In this document: piece by piece, positions 1 to 11,460 of the stretch
How the letters are laid out: each line of letters starts with the position of its first letter
Numbering within the stretch: the stretch's first letter is position 1
Source of the DNA: Girardinichthys multiradiatus
Lineage: Eukaryota > Chordata > Actinopteri > Cyprinodontiformes > Goodeidae
Length of the DNA stretch: 64,000 nucleotides
Direction of reading: 5' to 3'
Assembly: GCF_021462225.1 (NCBI RefSeq)
Contig: NC_061795.1
Coordinates: 47,766,880-47,830,879 of the forward strand
Made by a program: the position numbers and the translations under genes
Notes under the pieces: generated by a model
Databases searched by the model: none
What the model saw: only the letters and a program-made list of their open reading frames with translations
Told to the model about the DNA's origin: nothing

Positions 1-227
1 CCTGGTTCTGATGCCATCTGCTCCTCAGCTCAGCGCCCAGGTTTTCTATGGGATTTAGGTGTAAGGACTGAGGTGTTCATGGAGAAAGGTTGATTTTGTG
101 TCTGGCGAACCACCTCAGTGTTAATTCAGCCATACGTATCCTGTCACGAGCAGAACCATGATCCATAAATTTAGTTTTTTTGTTTTAACCTCTCAGTTCC
201 TCGTTTAATTTTTGTACAGTAGGTTGT

Positions 228-270
228 GAGCTCCTCACCCTATCTCCCTTAGAGATAGGGTGAGGAGCTC
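228..270. repeat. Perfect 19-bp hairpin at the 5' end of a Rex3 fragment
   Basis: Positions 228-246 are the exact reverse complement of 252-270, separated by the 5-nt loop CCTTA. The right arm is Rex3 coding sequence (see 252-598). The left arm is an inverted copy of it that has no place in the LINE. The copy near 27,190 keeps the ordinary upstream context and lacks the inverted arm. Confidence 0.9.
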
Positions 271-598
271 GGCCATCCGGGAGGGGCTCGGAGTAGAGCC
301 ACTGCTCCTCCACATTGAGAGGAGCCAGTTGAGGTGGCTCGGGCATCTATACCGAATGCCTCCTGGACGCCTTCCTCGGGAGGTGTTCCAGACACGTCCC
401 ACCGGGAGGAGGCCCAGGGGACGGCCCGGCCCAGGACACGCTGGAGGGACTATGTCTCTCGACTGGCCTGGGAACGCCTTGGGCTCCCGCTGGAGGAGGT
501 GTCTGGAGAGAGGGATGTGTGGGCGTCTCTGCTGAGTCTGCTGCCCCCGCGACCCGGTCCTGGATAAGCGGAAGACGACGAACGAACGAACGAAGGTT
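252..598 (+). mobile_element. Rex3/RTE LINE, 3' terminal fragment
   Basis: This is the last ~115 codons of the RTE-clade LINE Rex3. The translated segments GLGVEPLLLHIERSQLRWLG and MPPGRLPREVFQ are the family's conserved C-terminal end; the frame then shifts into a block ending in LLSLLPPRPGPG. The fragment stops with 'ggataagcggaagacgacg' and a short (GAAC)n tail, the usual tetranucleotide-tailed Rex3 3' end. It is 5'-truncated, as LINE insertions usually are, with no RT domain, so it is not functional. Family assignment is from memory of fish repeats. The frame shift between the two coding blocks near 420-440 is seen directly. Confidence 0.85.
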
Positions 599-3081
599 GT
601 GAATAATCTAAGTAAATTTGAAGGAAATATTTGATGTATTTCACGGAGTTGCGGTTCCACCCCTCTAAATGGTAGAACCCAGCCACCAACTGATATGTAT
701 GGGTCTCTTTGGTTTGTGTGAGGATTAGAGTATAAATGTAAAGCTATGATTGCTCTACAGAATCTCTGAACAAATGATTACACCAGGACTAAGATGTCAT
801 TATTTCATGTTCCTTTTTAGCCATAAGCTTTGACATTTGTTGCACACCACAAACTAAAATTTAAACCAGTATTCCACTCTGATGTATACAATAAATGTTT
901 TTCTTATTGTAACATGTTCTCTCTTTAGATTTTTTGCAGAATGCCTTAAATTTGTGGTATTATCGTCCTGCTGGCTTATAATTTCAGCCACTAGTGGTTT
1001 GAAGGTCATCGGTTTTAGTCAGAAACCTGTGAGCTGCAGAAGCAGAAATGTCTTCATTACAGGTTTTGAAGCACATCCTGCACCTTCTATCCCACTCACA
1101 CTGGTGCCTGTGCTGCACTCCATCAGCAATAAAGCCCAGCCTTTGACTAAATTATTTCCCCCACATCTAATCTCCACTGTATGACTATTATTCATAGTCT
1201 CCTGTGGGCGAACCGGCGTTAAAGTGCTGACCCCATCACGCGGTTCTGTCTGCTGCACTGCTGTCCGGGGAGCTCACACGGTCCCACTGATAGCATCAGT
1301 TTTTAGATGCTCTCTGCTGCTCTGTTCTTGCTTTGTCCTTGTTCTTCTCTGGTTTATTGTGTCCTATAAAAAGCTTTCTGTTCAGTGGACTTTTCCTTGT
1401 ATTTCCTTGCATCTTGTCTGCACCCCAGAAATCCTCCTTTCCTCTCTGATTTGCTTCGCTGCGCCGTTTCTGTTCAGATTCTTCAGAGTGGACGCTGTAG
1501 CTGTTAATTTGGCTCTCTGGAGTTGCTCTAAAGAAAGGCAGCAGGGTGTGCCTCAGTTTGAGCCTTTTTTTTTTCGTTAACAGAATTTATTAGAGGTAAA
1601 CCTAAATTACCAACAGTTTTTAACATAATTATTCCTTAATTTAGTTGCAGATTTGAGTTTTAATCATGCTGGAAAGCCTTCCATGCTTAGAGAGATAGAA
1701 ATCATGTAATAAAGCGCTCAGCATGTGATAGTAAATCATAATCTGCAGATAAAGGCGCTGTTTGATTAGAAAGATCTCATAAAAGGTGTGAGGGGGTTCT
1801 TGGGACATCTGAGAGCGTCGTTATCCACAGAAACGGTGATCTTAGCTGGGTCATTATCTGGCTGCGAGGGAACACGCTGTTGTAAAAACGGATAGGAGAA
1901 TAATATGAAGCGAGGAAGCCGAGCAGCAGTTAAACCTGATTCTGTGTGTGTTTTAAAGGTTTGGACCGAACACGGCTACGAGCAGATGAGTTATTAACTG
2001 GCGGAAGGACAGTTCAGTGTCTGTGCAGCGACATTAAAAGCCTCTTTAAAAGCGTGTGTTGGCTCTGCTGCAGGGGATTTAATAGACCTGTGATGGTGAC
2101 CTGGCAGGAAACCAGCAGGCACGCTGGGAACGTTTCATTTACATTGTGCTGTCCCACCAGATGTCCGACCCCAACGATTAATTAAGAAGTTAAATGTTGG
2201 GCAGCGGAGCGTTGGAGGACTACTACTGGGTTCTCTGCTGTCTTTATAACAGATGTGGGAGGGGACATGTTTTCACAGGTTCAAAAGGGAAACCCAAACA
2301 TCCCACTTCCCAGCGACTCTCTGCAGCTTGGGCTGCTTCATTGTTGGTGCATTTTCACACCTGTAGTTGGTTTGCTTTGGTCTGAATCAGTTCATGAGTT
2401 TCAGAGCTCCTAACCTTTTCTGGTGGTTTGGTTTCTTTCCACATAAAGAAAAACTCCAAGCAAACCAGAACCCATGGCTATAAACCATGCGGGAACGTTC
2501 AGTCTGTTCATTAATCGGATGTGTCCGGGGCAGGAGAACCAACAATAAATACAGGAAGTTCAGCTGAGTCACGGTAAAGTCTGGAAAAAATGGGATTTTC
2601 TTCTAGAATTTTCTAGGTGTGGATGAAAACTTGTTTGGTTTTCCAGGCTCTTCCTTCTAATATTGCTCAGTGTATGCAGTTGGTTTTACATTGTCCAGTC
2701 AAAGTCATTTTCTATCAGACATGTAAAACATTAGTTCTGTTCAGGTAAAAATCATCAGTGGCGTAAACAGTAAGGCGTGCTTTACCTTTGATTTGCTACG
2801 CCTTGATTTTAACATCAGAACTTTGGCTCTGACTTACTGGCTGAAAGCCGCTCATCCCAATATTAACAAAATGGGGCCATTTTCTTTGGTCTCAGTTTGA
2901 AATGGACTTGTGGTTCCTAAAGCTGTTGTGTTGTGGATGAGTTTTATTCCCCCACCAGAATAAGTTTGCCGGATATCACAAACGGGGTTTTACAGAATCT
3001 GCATCAGTGAAGGTTTCTGTTCAAGCAGGTAAATGTTCATATTTTCTATACTGATATTTGTCTCTTTTTGATCCATTGAAG
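599..3081. other. No gene seen; probably intron of the upstream gene
   Basis: About 2.5 kb of ordinary A/T-leaning unique-looking sequence. I looked for exons on the plus strand with acceptor and donor sites and found none I could defend. It runs up to the acceptor of the exon at 3082, so at least its right part should be intron. Confidence 0.5.
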
Positions 3082-3265
3082 CTACCTGGAAGATGCATTG
3101 ATGAACTTGGATCACAGTGACCCCCTGACTAGAGACCACATGTCCTTGGTGCTGGCCCAGGTCCGACCGAAGCTCATCACCTTCCTGCAGCAGGACCCCC
3201 ACAGCCCACTCACCAAGAGGGCGCGCCGCCTGCTGATGATGCTGCAGGGACTCGTCAACCACTAG
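3082..3265 (+). CDS. Terminal coding exon of an unidentified gene
   Basis: A polypyrimidine stretch and AG (3080-3081) precede an open frame of 60 codons ending in TAG at 3263-3265. The exon contributes one base to a split codon and then reads from Tyr at 3083. The peptide is helical and charged, with segments such as LVLAQVRPKLITFLQQDP and a basic patch TKRARRLL, ending LVNH. The codon choice is GC-rich at third positions, unlike the surrounding A/T-rich DNA, which supports real coding. The character resembles the last helices of a HEAT/ARM-type protein, but this is only an impression. I do not recognise the gene, and no upstream exon was found in the window. The opposite strand is also open here and is treated as a shadow. 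Confidence 0.7.
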
Positions 3266-4110
3266 TCCCCCCCCCCCCAAACAAATGTTTTGTTTGTTGT
3301 TGTTTTTTTATGGCAGAAGCTTCAGGGAACGCATCGTTCTGCTTCTGAGACAAAACTCCACCTCCATCTCCGTCGGCTCCCTGCCGCATCGCCTCCTGAT
3401 CTTTGATTGAAGAATGAAGATTTTTTTTTCCTTTCTGCTGTGCGATAATAATCAGGACAGAAGGATTTTTTACGTTCACTGTTGACATTTTTGTCGTCTC
3501 TGACGCTGTGAACCATCAGAAGACCAGTTGAATCCTCCCTTTCAGTTTCTCGTCATGTATCCAAACCCCCACCTTCAGCCAGACGTGTCGGGATGCAGAC
3601 GGAGTACCGTCCGAGGCGCAGCCTGAAGAAAATGTCGCCTTAACAGCAAACAGCTGGCCTTTTCTTTGTTGTTTTTCCGACGGGGAATTCACCGGGTCAT
3701 TCTGCTCTCAGTTCAGTTATTTCTCAAGCCAATCAGGACAACCCACAAGTATGAGAGATCCCAAAGACATTGTATGTTTCCTCTCGGTTATTTCTTAATG
3801 GGTTGGAGGTGACATTCCTGCCCCACCGAGTCTTTGACCAGAGAATCTGCTCATGTTCATGAAGATAGTTTTCCTGTTTTCAGGATTTGTCCTACAGAGA
3901 AGGTAGAAGGTGAGAGAGAATAGGGTCCAACGTGATAAATAGCTGAAAAAGAAGCGGTTTTGATATGATGAAGCAGAGTAATTCTTAGTTTAAGGCCACC
4001 GTCCACCACTTGTTTTCTTCACTATGTTAGCCCCATTTTTATAAAGAGCATTTAGCAATTGTAAACCATTTAAATTTGCTTTAAATTTTCTCAGAGTAGC
4101 TTAATAAACA
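3266..4110 (+). other. Probable 3' UTR of the upstream gene
   Basis: Sequence following the TAG at 3265 starts with a run of C (3267-3278). It contains a first clear AATAAA at about 4103-4108. Further AATAAA hexamers occur near 4696 and 5935, so the true cleavage site is undecided. Confidence 0.4.
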
Positions 4111-6940
4111 AACGTGATTAATACTGACATTATTTTACCAGGATGTTTGTGAACTTAATGTGCAGTTACTCCTCTTAGGCTCTAGGAGGCAGCACTCAGT
4201 CAGACCCTGTTTTTCTACATGTTTAGGTTTAGGTTTTGAAATCGTTCCCATTTTATTGCTTTCTGCCCTTAGGTTGTGAATGCACATTGTTTAAATAGTG
4301 GAGCTCATTCACACAAAGGTTAAATGTTCAACTTACAGGGTAGATTTACGTTGTTGCTGGTTGTAAAATAAAAAAAATATTAATCTCTGTGTGTTTAGGA
4401 TCTGTTGGACTTGTCTAGAAAGTGCCTTACTGTATTTTATCTGTTTCTGACAACATGTAAGGTTAAACTGTCACCCACAGAGGAGAACCTGCATGTTCTG
4501 TTGAGATGCAGATTTGAGCGCTGGTTTCAGGCTTGGAGAAAAAGAGAAACACTTTTTTTTTTTTTTTTTTTGACTACTAGCAGTTTGGCCTCATCTGCTG
4601 CTGTCCTGACGCTAAGTTTTCTTGCTCTCTCTGTTGTTTGTTTCCTCTGGTTCTGTTCTGCTGTTTATAGCTTGTTTTACGCTCAAACATTTTGGAATAA
4701 AGGAAAATAAACAGGCCAGTGTTTGTGTCTGAAAACATGTCAGATCTGGTCAAAGTTTGATTCAGATTTCTTGTCGTTTTAAACCTTTTCAGGGACATTT
4801 TTAGGTTTCTCTCACTAATGTCTAAACAACTTTAAAGGCTTTTAATTTGATGTGGTTCAGTTGTTCAAACAAAGAGGCATTTCTATCATTTATGAAATCT
4901 TGGATTCAGTTTTAGGAGCTCTAAACTGAAATTTAGGATCATTTTGCCTTCAGATCAGGACATCTTCCTGTGATTATTCTGACACATTTAGAGTGTGCAT
5001 GATCCTTTAAATGAAACCTAAGCTTTGCCGATTGTTTATCTCAGTGAAAAAAGTGAACATGTCGGCACAGCTGAGGCCAAAAATGTACATTACAGACTCT
5101 GTTTGCTGGTTTTAGGTTACAGTTTATTACAGTTCTGTTCGAAATGATCTTTTGACTTCATGTCGGTGCCGTCATATCATCAGCACCTGTGAAGCTGGGA
5201 AAGAGTCCAGCTGAAAACACGCTGTGCTGAAATCGTTCTCTTGCGTTGCCAGTGGGTACCTTAGAGAAAATCAGAAGCCATCGTCGCGTTGCATCTGAAC
5301 TGCCTCACATGCAGGCAACTGCTGCTGAGAAGATTGCAGCTTAAAGAGAAGTTTTCTGGATCATCCAGGCTTCCAAGTGACGTCTTTCAGCCTCCTGATG
5401 AGGTAGCTACATAATGTTGCCACCTGTTCAGAGCTTGCTCAGTGTCGGCAGCAGGTGGGTGTAATTTCATCTGCATAAAGCGCAACATTAAAGCCACCTG
5501 TTGAAGAAACTGAGGATAAACATACAGGGCTGGACGGCAGAGCAGTGCTGCAGTTATTTTCTGTGATGATTCCTACACCTGACTGGTTGGGACATCTGGA
5601 GAAGAAAGGTTCAGAGCTACTAGCAGTCCTATGTGGCTCCAGAATGAGGGGGGTAGTCTTCCTCCCCAATAAACACAAGAGCAACTTTCAACAAGGAACA
5701 GGTTGGTGATCTATGGACCTTTGGAGCATAATGACGCATTGTGCCAACAAGCCTGAGGTGATAACGAAGCTGAAAGATCAGAACATTTTCTCTAAAATTA
5801 GGTGGAGAAGCTAAAGCTCTAAGAAGTCAAGAATGGGTCACCATCAGTCAAGATCTGGTCCAGGAGCTGATATCCAGCAGGCGGGCAGAGTTGAAGAACG
5901 CTGAAAATACTGTTTGCTTATATTCTATTTACTAATAAAAGCTATTTAATCATATAAAATGTTCTTTAAATGTTACTTTAATGCTCAAATAAATGTTAAA
6001 CTATATGACTGATCTCAGAGGGTCAAACCTGGATGAATACACAGTTTGTTCGTTTATCTTGCTGTTTTCTAAGTTGTAACGTTTATTTAGTCAGATTCTT
6101 GTAGAAAACCAGTTCCTGTTAACAACAGAAGGAACCAACATGTTCAATTCATCAATGTTGACTTTGAAGAGAAGATCAATAACTGTTTTTGTTCTTTTGA
6201 CCCAGACACCCTTAGAAATCAACCATTAAACTACTAACATTAAATTCTGGGCTTTGGTCTGGATTTTCCACTACATGTTTATAAGCGGTCCGAGTCTGGC
6301 CACCTATTGGGGAAATATCTGAAGGTGCCCCTGGTTCGGGTCCTTTACCTGCATTCAGGGTTGGGCCAAGGTGTTCTGGAGCCTTGAGCAGAATTTGATT
6401 TTGGGCTCTTCTTGCTGTTGAGAACATCGCCTCCACTAACCGATTCAGTGCAGATCTGGTGGAATGTGGGAGAGGGGGCTGAGCTAAAAACAATCATGGA
6501 TAATTGGTTATTTTTATGAAAACTAACAAAAGATTAAACTAGTAGCATCAGACTGTAACTATGGTAACACAACAATCAAATGATGATTTTCTTTGCACTT
6601 TTACAAAGTAACTTGCCAATTTGTATGAATCCTAAATTACAATTTGAAACAATTTAAAATCTTTTAGTTTATGAATCCTGAAACCATCAAATTTAATAGT
6701 ATTCTCACTCTCAAACAAATCTAAAAAGTTGGTTGTGTTAAAAATTCAAGCATTTATGGGAAGCCCCCTGATGGTTTAGATGGATCTTGGCAGCAGCTTA
6801 GCTCGCTTATGCTTTGGGCCGGCTCTGCCTCCATTTTCTGTCATGGACTAGGTAGGTATGGGTGGGAAAAACAGCGAAAGTCCAAATCAACCTGCAGAAA
6901 ACCAGAAGGACGCAGAGCTCTGAGCTGATCAGGGACTCTG
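4111..6940. other. Intergenic stretch, no gene seen
   Basis: About 2.8 kb between the presumed end of one gene and the leader of the next. It holds a poly-T run at 4553-4571 and otherwise A/T-rich sequence with no supported coding exon. A G/C-richer patch at 6280-6480 has no recognised identity. Confidence 0.45.
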
Positions 6941-7173
6941 CTGTAGATCTTCCTCCTCCTCTTCCTCTTCCTCCTCCTCCTTTCAGCGGATGAGCAGCAG
7001 CAGTGGATGCTCTCAGAGCGGAGAACAGCGCTGCAGCTCCAGGAGGAGAACTCTGAGACCAGCCGCCGGACTGCGGGCTCCTCCTCCTCCTCCTCCCTGA
7101 GGAACAGACTCACTCTGGAGTTCAGGATCAAAGCTGAAACTTGTGAGTTCGGAGGACGAACTTTCGGTTCGGC
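6941..7173 (+). promoter_or_regulatory. Probable 5' leader with CTCC tracts and an overlapping upstream ORF
   Basis: This stretch carries purine/pyrimidine triplet tracts (6950-6985 and 7080-7098) and more C/G than the flanks, as expected for the start region of a vertebrate gene. An ATG at 7007 opens a 60-codon reading frame that stops at 7189, 16 nt beyond the main ATG and in a different frame. If transcription starts upstream of 7007, this uORF would compete with the main start. Its own context is weak (T at -3). The transcription start itself cannot be placed. The end of the CTCC tract (tcctttcag at ~6978-6986) could alternatively be a splice acceptor. Confidence 0.4.
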
Positions 7174-7231
7174 ATGGCGTCTCTGCTGAATTCCGCCTGC
7201 CTCATCTTCTTGCCTGTTGCTCTGCTTCTCA
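7174..7231 (+). CDS. First coding exon: signal peptide of a secreted or membrane protein
   Basis: ATG at 7174 has a favourable context (G at -3 and G at +4). The exon encodes MASLLNSACLIFLPVALLL, a textbook signal peptide with a short polar start and a long hydrophobic core. It is followed by one extra base and the donor GTGAGTACT at 7232. The intron is therefore phase 1. A signal-peptide exon ending in a phase-1 intron is the common layout of immunoglobulin-superfamily and related cell-surface proteins; that is inference, not identification. The exon lies in the same orientation as the gene ending at 3265 and is not part of it. No later exon could be defended in the following 56 kb, so intron 1 would be very long, or the call is wrong. 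Confidence 0.6.
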
Positions 7232-7862
7232 GTGAGTACTAAAAATGTTCTGGTTCTGTTAGAGAGTGATTTGGGTTTCAGTACGGAACTTCCTTCTGCA
7301 GCAGGGATGGCTGGGGAGTAGTTTTTGGAATGTGCGGTCCTGGAGCGCTGAGACACAGGACCGGGATGGTCCATGGCTCTGTCCTGCAGACAGCGGAACG
7401 GGGTCCGGGTTGTTTCCCACGTTTCCCTGCTGCATCCTGCTGGTGGTGCGCTGCAGCTGCGCAGCGATCCGCGCTGAGATGGACGCTAAAAAGCTGCAGG
7501 TGCTTCATGGTTGTTGGTGCAGGAGGAGGAGAAGGAGGACCTTCGGCTTTTTTGAACCGTGCAAACAGCTGCTGCATGGACTGAACCGGCAAACTGTTAC
7601 TTTTTCCGCGTTTTAAAAGTTAATTCAAGTGATAAATGTTCAGTTCAGATCTAACTGCGCACAACGAGGCAGTAACTACTTAATAGCTACCAAAAGTAAC
7701 GCAGGTTTGGAGCAAACTGTTAATATTCCCCACACTGCACAGAATTACGGAAAGCCAAATGTGCCACAAATCCATTGTTAGGTAATTACATTTTTATATT
7801 TGAATTAAAATAAAATTATAACAAGATATTCAATAGGTCGAATGCGAACACTGATTAAATAA
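7232..7862. other. Start of the presumed intron 1, no gene seen
   Basis: The first 350 bases remain G/C-richer with several CpGs and a GGA-rich tract near 7521-7541, then the sequence turns A/T-rich. Short open frames on both strands look like composition effects. Confidence 0.4.
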
Positions 7863-8230
7863 TTCATTCATTCATCTTCTATACAGCTTCTTCCATAGTG
7901 GGTTGCAGGGAAGCTGGTGCCTATCTCCAGCAGTCTATGGGCTGGAGGCAGGGTTCACTCTGAACAGGTCGCCAGTCCATCGCAGGGCAACACAGAGACA
8001 TACAGGACAAACAACCATGCACACACTCATTCTCACCTAAGGGCAATTTAGAGAGACCAATTTACCTAACAGCCATGTTTTTAGACTGTGGGGGGAAGCC
8101 GGAGTACCCTGTGAGAACCCACGCATGCACGGGGAGAACATGGAAACTCCATGTGGAAAGACCTCGGGGAGGGAGTCGAACCCAGGACCTTCTTGCTGCA
8201 AGGCAACAGTGCTACCAACTGCATCCCCCA
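7863..8230 (-). mobile_element. tRNA-derived SINE, minus strand
   Basis: Read on the minus strand it begins near 8230 with an A-box-like TGGTAGCACTGTTGCC and a B-box-like GGGTTCGACTCCC. It continues through a conserved body ('catgcgtgggttctcacagg' region) and ends in an ATTC/GAAT tail at 7863-7875. The same element occurs at 25,379-25,720, 12,806-13,050, 37,219-37,408 and 37,579-37,799. The tRNA-like head marks it as a SINE, not as a working tRNA gene. Confidence 0.8.
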
Positions 8231-9575
8231 ATAATGTTTAAGAAATTAATTTAAAAATGCATTTGTTATATTTTAATACTCTTTGTACTTGAAGACTATA
8301 AAATAATATCAGCTGCCAGTGTGGCTCATCAAACAGACCCTAATACCTGATTGGATAACCTACAGGACTTTTAGCCCCTCCCACGACTTGGATGACAGAT
8401 TAAAATTAATTTAGGATGTTAGCATTAGATGGTTTAACAACTACTGACATTCATACATCAAATACCTTTTATTTAAAAATAGTAATTATATAACATTTCA
8501 CTAAATTATCTATTACTTAATTTGCTTTCAGTTTTGATCCCACTACGATATAAATCTGAAATTATTAAGTAATTCATTTATTGATATAAAACAAAATTGT
8601 GGCACTTTTGGAATTCCAAACCTCTTAAGACCCTCTCTTCTCACAATGCTGAAAACTGTCATAACTGAATCTCTGAAGGAGAAAACAAGGTTTACACTGT
8701 AGATGTCTGCTATAAATGTCCCTGTTTTTCTTGCTGACTATCATAAAGCTCCTGTTTTCTCCTATTTCACAAAGCTTTGGCTGCTTTTGGATTAGGTTAT
8801 TGATGAGCTTTCATGTCCCTAACGTATATCCCCTCATCCACAACTAAAACGTTGCCAGATGTTGTGAAACACTGAAAAAAACTCCAGATTGTGGTCCTGT
8901 TTAGGTTTGTTTGTGATGGAAGCAGAGAAGAAGGATTCTCCTTTAACCGCCTGGATTTCTACGAGACTTTTAAGCACAGCTGCCTGCACCCGTCGAGTTA
9001 GTAATCATTGATTCGTCTATTCGTTGCATGTGTTTGTTCTCCGCTGAGGGCTTTCTCTTTCCTTACAGATCCTGAAATCAAAGAACTTGCATTCATACAG
9101 AAACTGTTAGGATCAATTTAACGACTGTCTGACTGATTTCTGTTGAATTGTTGCCTTGTGCTGGGTCCAGTGCTTGGACTGGATGCAGAAACTGGTTTCA
9201 GCATCAGCAGATTTTGGGACACGTGGGGATTAAAAGGTTAGAGCTATTTGAGCCTTCAAACTCAGATATTTTTCTGTGTACAGAAACCTTGTTAACATGT
9301 AATTCAAAGGGTTTGGATGTATTTTGTTTGATATCATTGTTCTTTTCGGCAGGCAGATAAAATGAAGCAGACTCGTCTTCAGGGCTGGATGACTTTGATG
9401 TCTCTGCTCCTGCTTACCTGATTTAAATTAACGGGTCATTGAGGAGCTCCTGCAGAATTAGAAAAAACTAAACCTTTTGAATAAGGCTTGATTATCATGT
9501 ATGTGACATATTTAACTACAGAAAAAATTTATGAATTGAACATGTTTTAAAGAAAAGGTTTATGCAGTTCGATAC
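8231..9575. other. No gene seen
   Basis: Ordinary A/T-rich non-coding sequence. A stretch at 8920-9000 has a short open frame but no paired splice sites. Confidence 0.45.
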
Positions 9576-9579
9576 AGAA

Positions 9580-9665
9580 GCGTTGCTCTTGTCTGTCATG
9601 GTGAAGGGGAGGCTGAGCCCACAAGCATAGCTCTGGATGTAGTGGTCCATCTATGTTCTGAACCA
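9580..9665 (+). mobile_element. Rex3/RTE scrap
   Basis: 'ggtgaaggggaggctgagcc' and the following 40 bases align by eye with 49,305-49,365 of the Rex3 copy, the part encoding KRELSRKAKLSIYRSVYVPT. The alignment is heavily mutated and interrupted. Confidence 0.55.
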
Positions 9666-9939
9666 CTAGTAGTGGTTCTAGCATGAATGCTGCCCTGGGA
9701 AAAGCCCGTCTTCTGTTTGAGTCACAATAGATGGTGGTTATAGAAAAATATAATGTGTCGGGAGAGAGTAGGTTTATTAAGCAGTCTTCAAGTATATGAA
9801 GTTCATTTCTCCTCACCCATACTGCTGAGCTCGTTCAATATTGTGGCCTTTTCTGACATTTCTTTCCAAAACAGCCAGCACCATTGCAAAATTACACAGT
9901 TTGCTTAGAGGCAGCACTAATTACGTGTAATTTCTTTAA

Positions 9940-10190
9940 TTCAAATATCTGAAAATGTAATTTTGACTATTCCTAATTAAGTCTGAGATATCTTGAATTG
10001 TAATTATGGATGTGTGACCCTTCAAATGATGAATCCAGGATGTCATTTGAGGTATCTTTAAAGGCATTTTGATTCGTCAAAATGTGATTGAAGATATCCT
10101 CTGAATGTAAACACGGATATCTATCTGGATAGTCAAAATGTAATTGTGACTAATCAGAACTCATTTTTAGATATCCAGAAAGTACCTAAA
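9940..10190. repeat. Degenerate repeat of GATATCT / AATTGTGACTA units
   Basis: Units containing ATATCT or GATATC occur near 9945, 9985, 10,053, 10,091, 10,114 and 10,173. They alternate with 'aattttgacta', 'aatgtgattg' and 'aattgtgacta'. The spacing is irregular (about 30-60 bp). It resembles an interspersed fish repeat with internal repetition; no coding capacity. Confidence 0.6.
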
Positions 10191-10729
10191 CATAGTCAGA
10201 CGCAGCTGATTTGATGTTAAAATGGCATGCCATATCCTTGTGAACCTCTGACCCCTGAAAGCATCACGTGGAAGACCTGCTGTGGAGGACTCATTAGAGA
10301 ATGTGGTTGGACTTTGACTTCTGATTACACAGCTTCAGATGTTTTATGGAGAATTGGAGACCTTACTAACATTCTGTGGGAATACGATCATTTGATGAAA
10401 GAAGATAGAAGCAGAGTGAAAAATGTTTTTTAATCTCATGTTTTTATTGATGCTTTTCCCAGATAAACCATTTGAAATATTTCAAATAAAAACAGGTCAG
10501 TGTTTGACATACTAGTTCAAATATATACCTACACCCATACTAATACTGGGTTAAATGTGGGTTAGCAAGTTTTCATAGCCATCAGCAAGCTACTGGTTGG
10601 AAATTTGACCACTCTTATCAGGGTTGGTAAATTTCTGTCTGCTGGGACAAACCCGGAGACCACGCGCAGGATGGGGACGGCCATGTTCATGCGTCTAGTT
10701 TAAACCTGCAGTAAAAGTCAATATTTCAT

Positions 10730-10820
10730 CCATTTTGTGCAATTCAACACTGGCAGCAAAACAATCCCATGGCATGATGCTGCCACCGCTATGCTTGGCA
10801 GGTGGTGCAGGATTCAGCAA
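10730..10820 (-). mobile_element. Possible Tc1-like scrap
   Basis: 'atcccatggcatgatgctgc' and the following 'caccgctatgcttgg' resemble the antisense of the Tc1 GGGSVMLWG region. It is short and decayed, so the call is weak. Confidence 0.35.
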
Positions 10821-10977
10821 ACAACTCAACTTTTTTTCTTCTCTGGCCTAAAATTCACCTTTTAAAAAATATCTGTGACTATTTCACTTAAAATTAGAAG
10901 ACAAATAAGAGGTCTTGCATTTTATGTTTTTTCAGTAAATTTTTCAAACCTATTAGTAAAATGGAAATCAGAAAGGA

Positions 10978-11460
10978 GTGTACTGCTCCCTGCAGGTTAG
11001 AGGTCAGTCTCGTCCTCAGACGGAGGAGATCTGGGACCTCCAGTATCTTGCTGTCCTGTCTACGAGCAACAGTAGGATGACATCGTGGGACCTCATCTGC
11101 AGTAATGTAGACATGACTCCAGTCTGCTATGATGACAAAAGAGCTGAGCCTAAAATTAAAGCTCTTGATTTACCGTTTATGTTCGATCTTCACCTGTGGT
11201 GTTCAGATATGGATCATGGCTGTAAGAATGTGATACCAGACACAACCAGCTGAAAATGAGCTTCCTCCATGTGAAGGACAGGCTCTGTAATAGGTTCGTT
11301 CATCTGATCTTGGGTGCCTCCATTTGAAGGGTTTCTGGGCACATCTGACTGAGAAGAAACTTTGAGGCAGACCCAGAACCCACTGGAGAGACTATATTTC
11401 ATCTGGCCCGGGAACACCTCGGGATCCCCAGAATGAGAGGGTGAGTGCCGGTTACCCAGG
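10978..11460 (+). mobile_element. Rex3/RTE LINE fragment, strongly decayed
   Basis: The order of matches follows Rex3. The region 'cctcagacggaggagatctg' corresponds to the QVEEFKYLGVLFTSEG part. 'aaaagagctgagcc' at ~11,139 corresponds to KRELSRKAK, 'cagctgaaaatgagcttcct' to QAAEMSFL, and 'ccactggagagactatattt' to the 3' end before a GATTGGATGGAT-like tail near 11,466. Many indels and stops show it is an old copy. Confidence 0.65.

Noticed and set aside
2990..3280. 96-codon minus-strand frame opposite the terminal exon
   Set aside because: Antisense shadow of the GC-rich exon at 3082-3265; it begins in the poly-C run after the stop codon.
8920..9000. Candidate second exon of the signal-peptide gene
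   Set aside because: Short open frame without a credible acceptor/donor pair or a phase match to the phase-1 donor at 7232.
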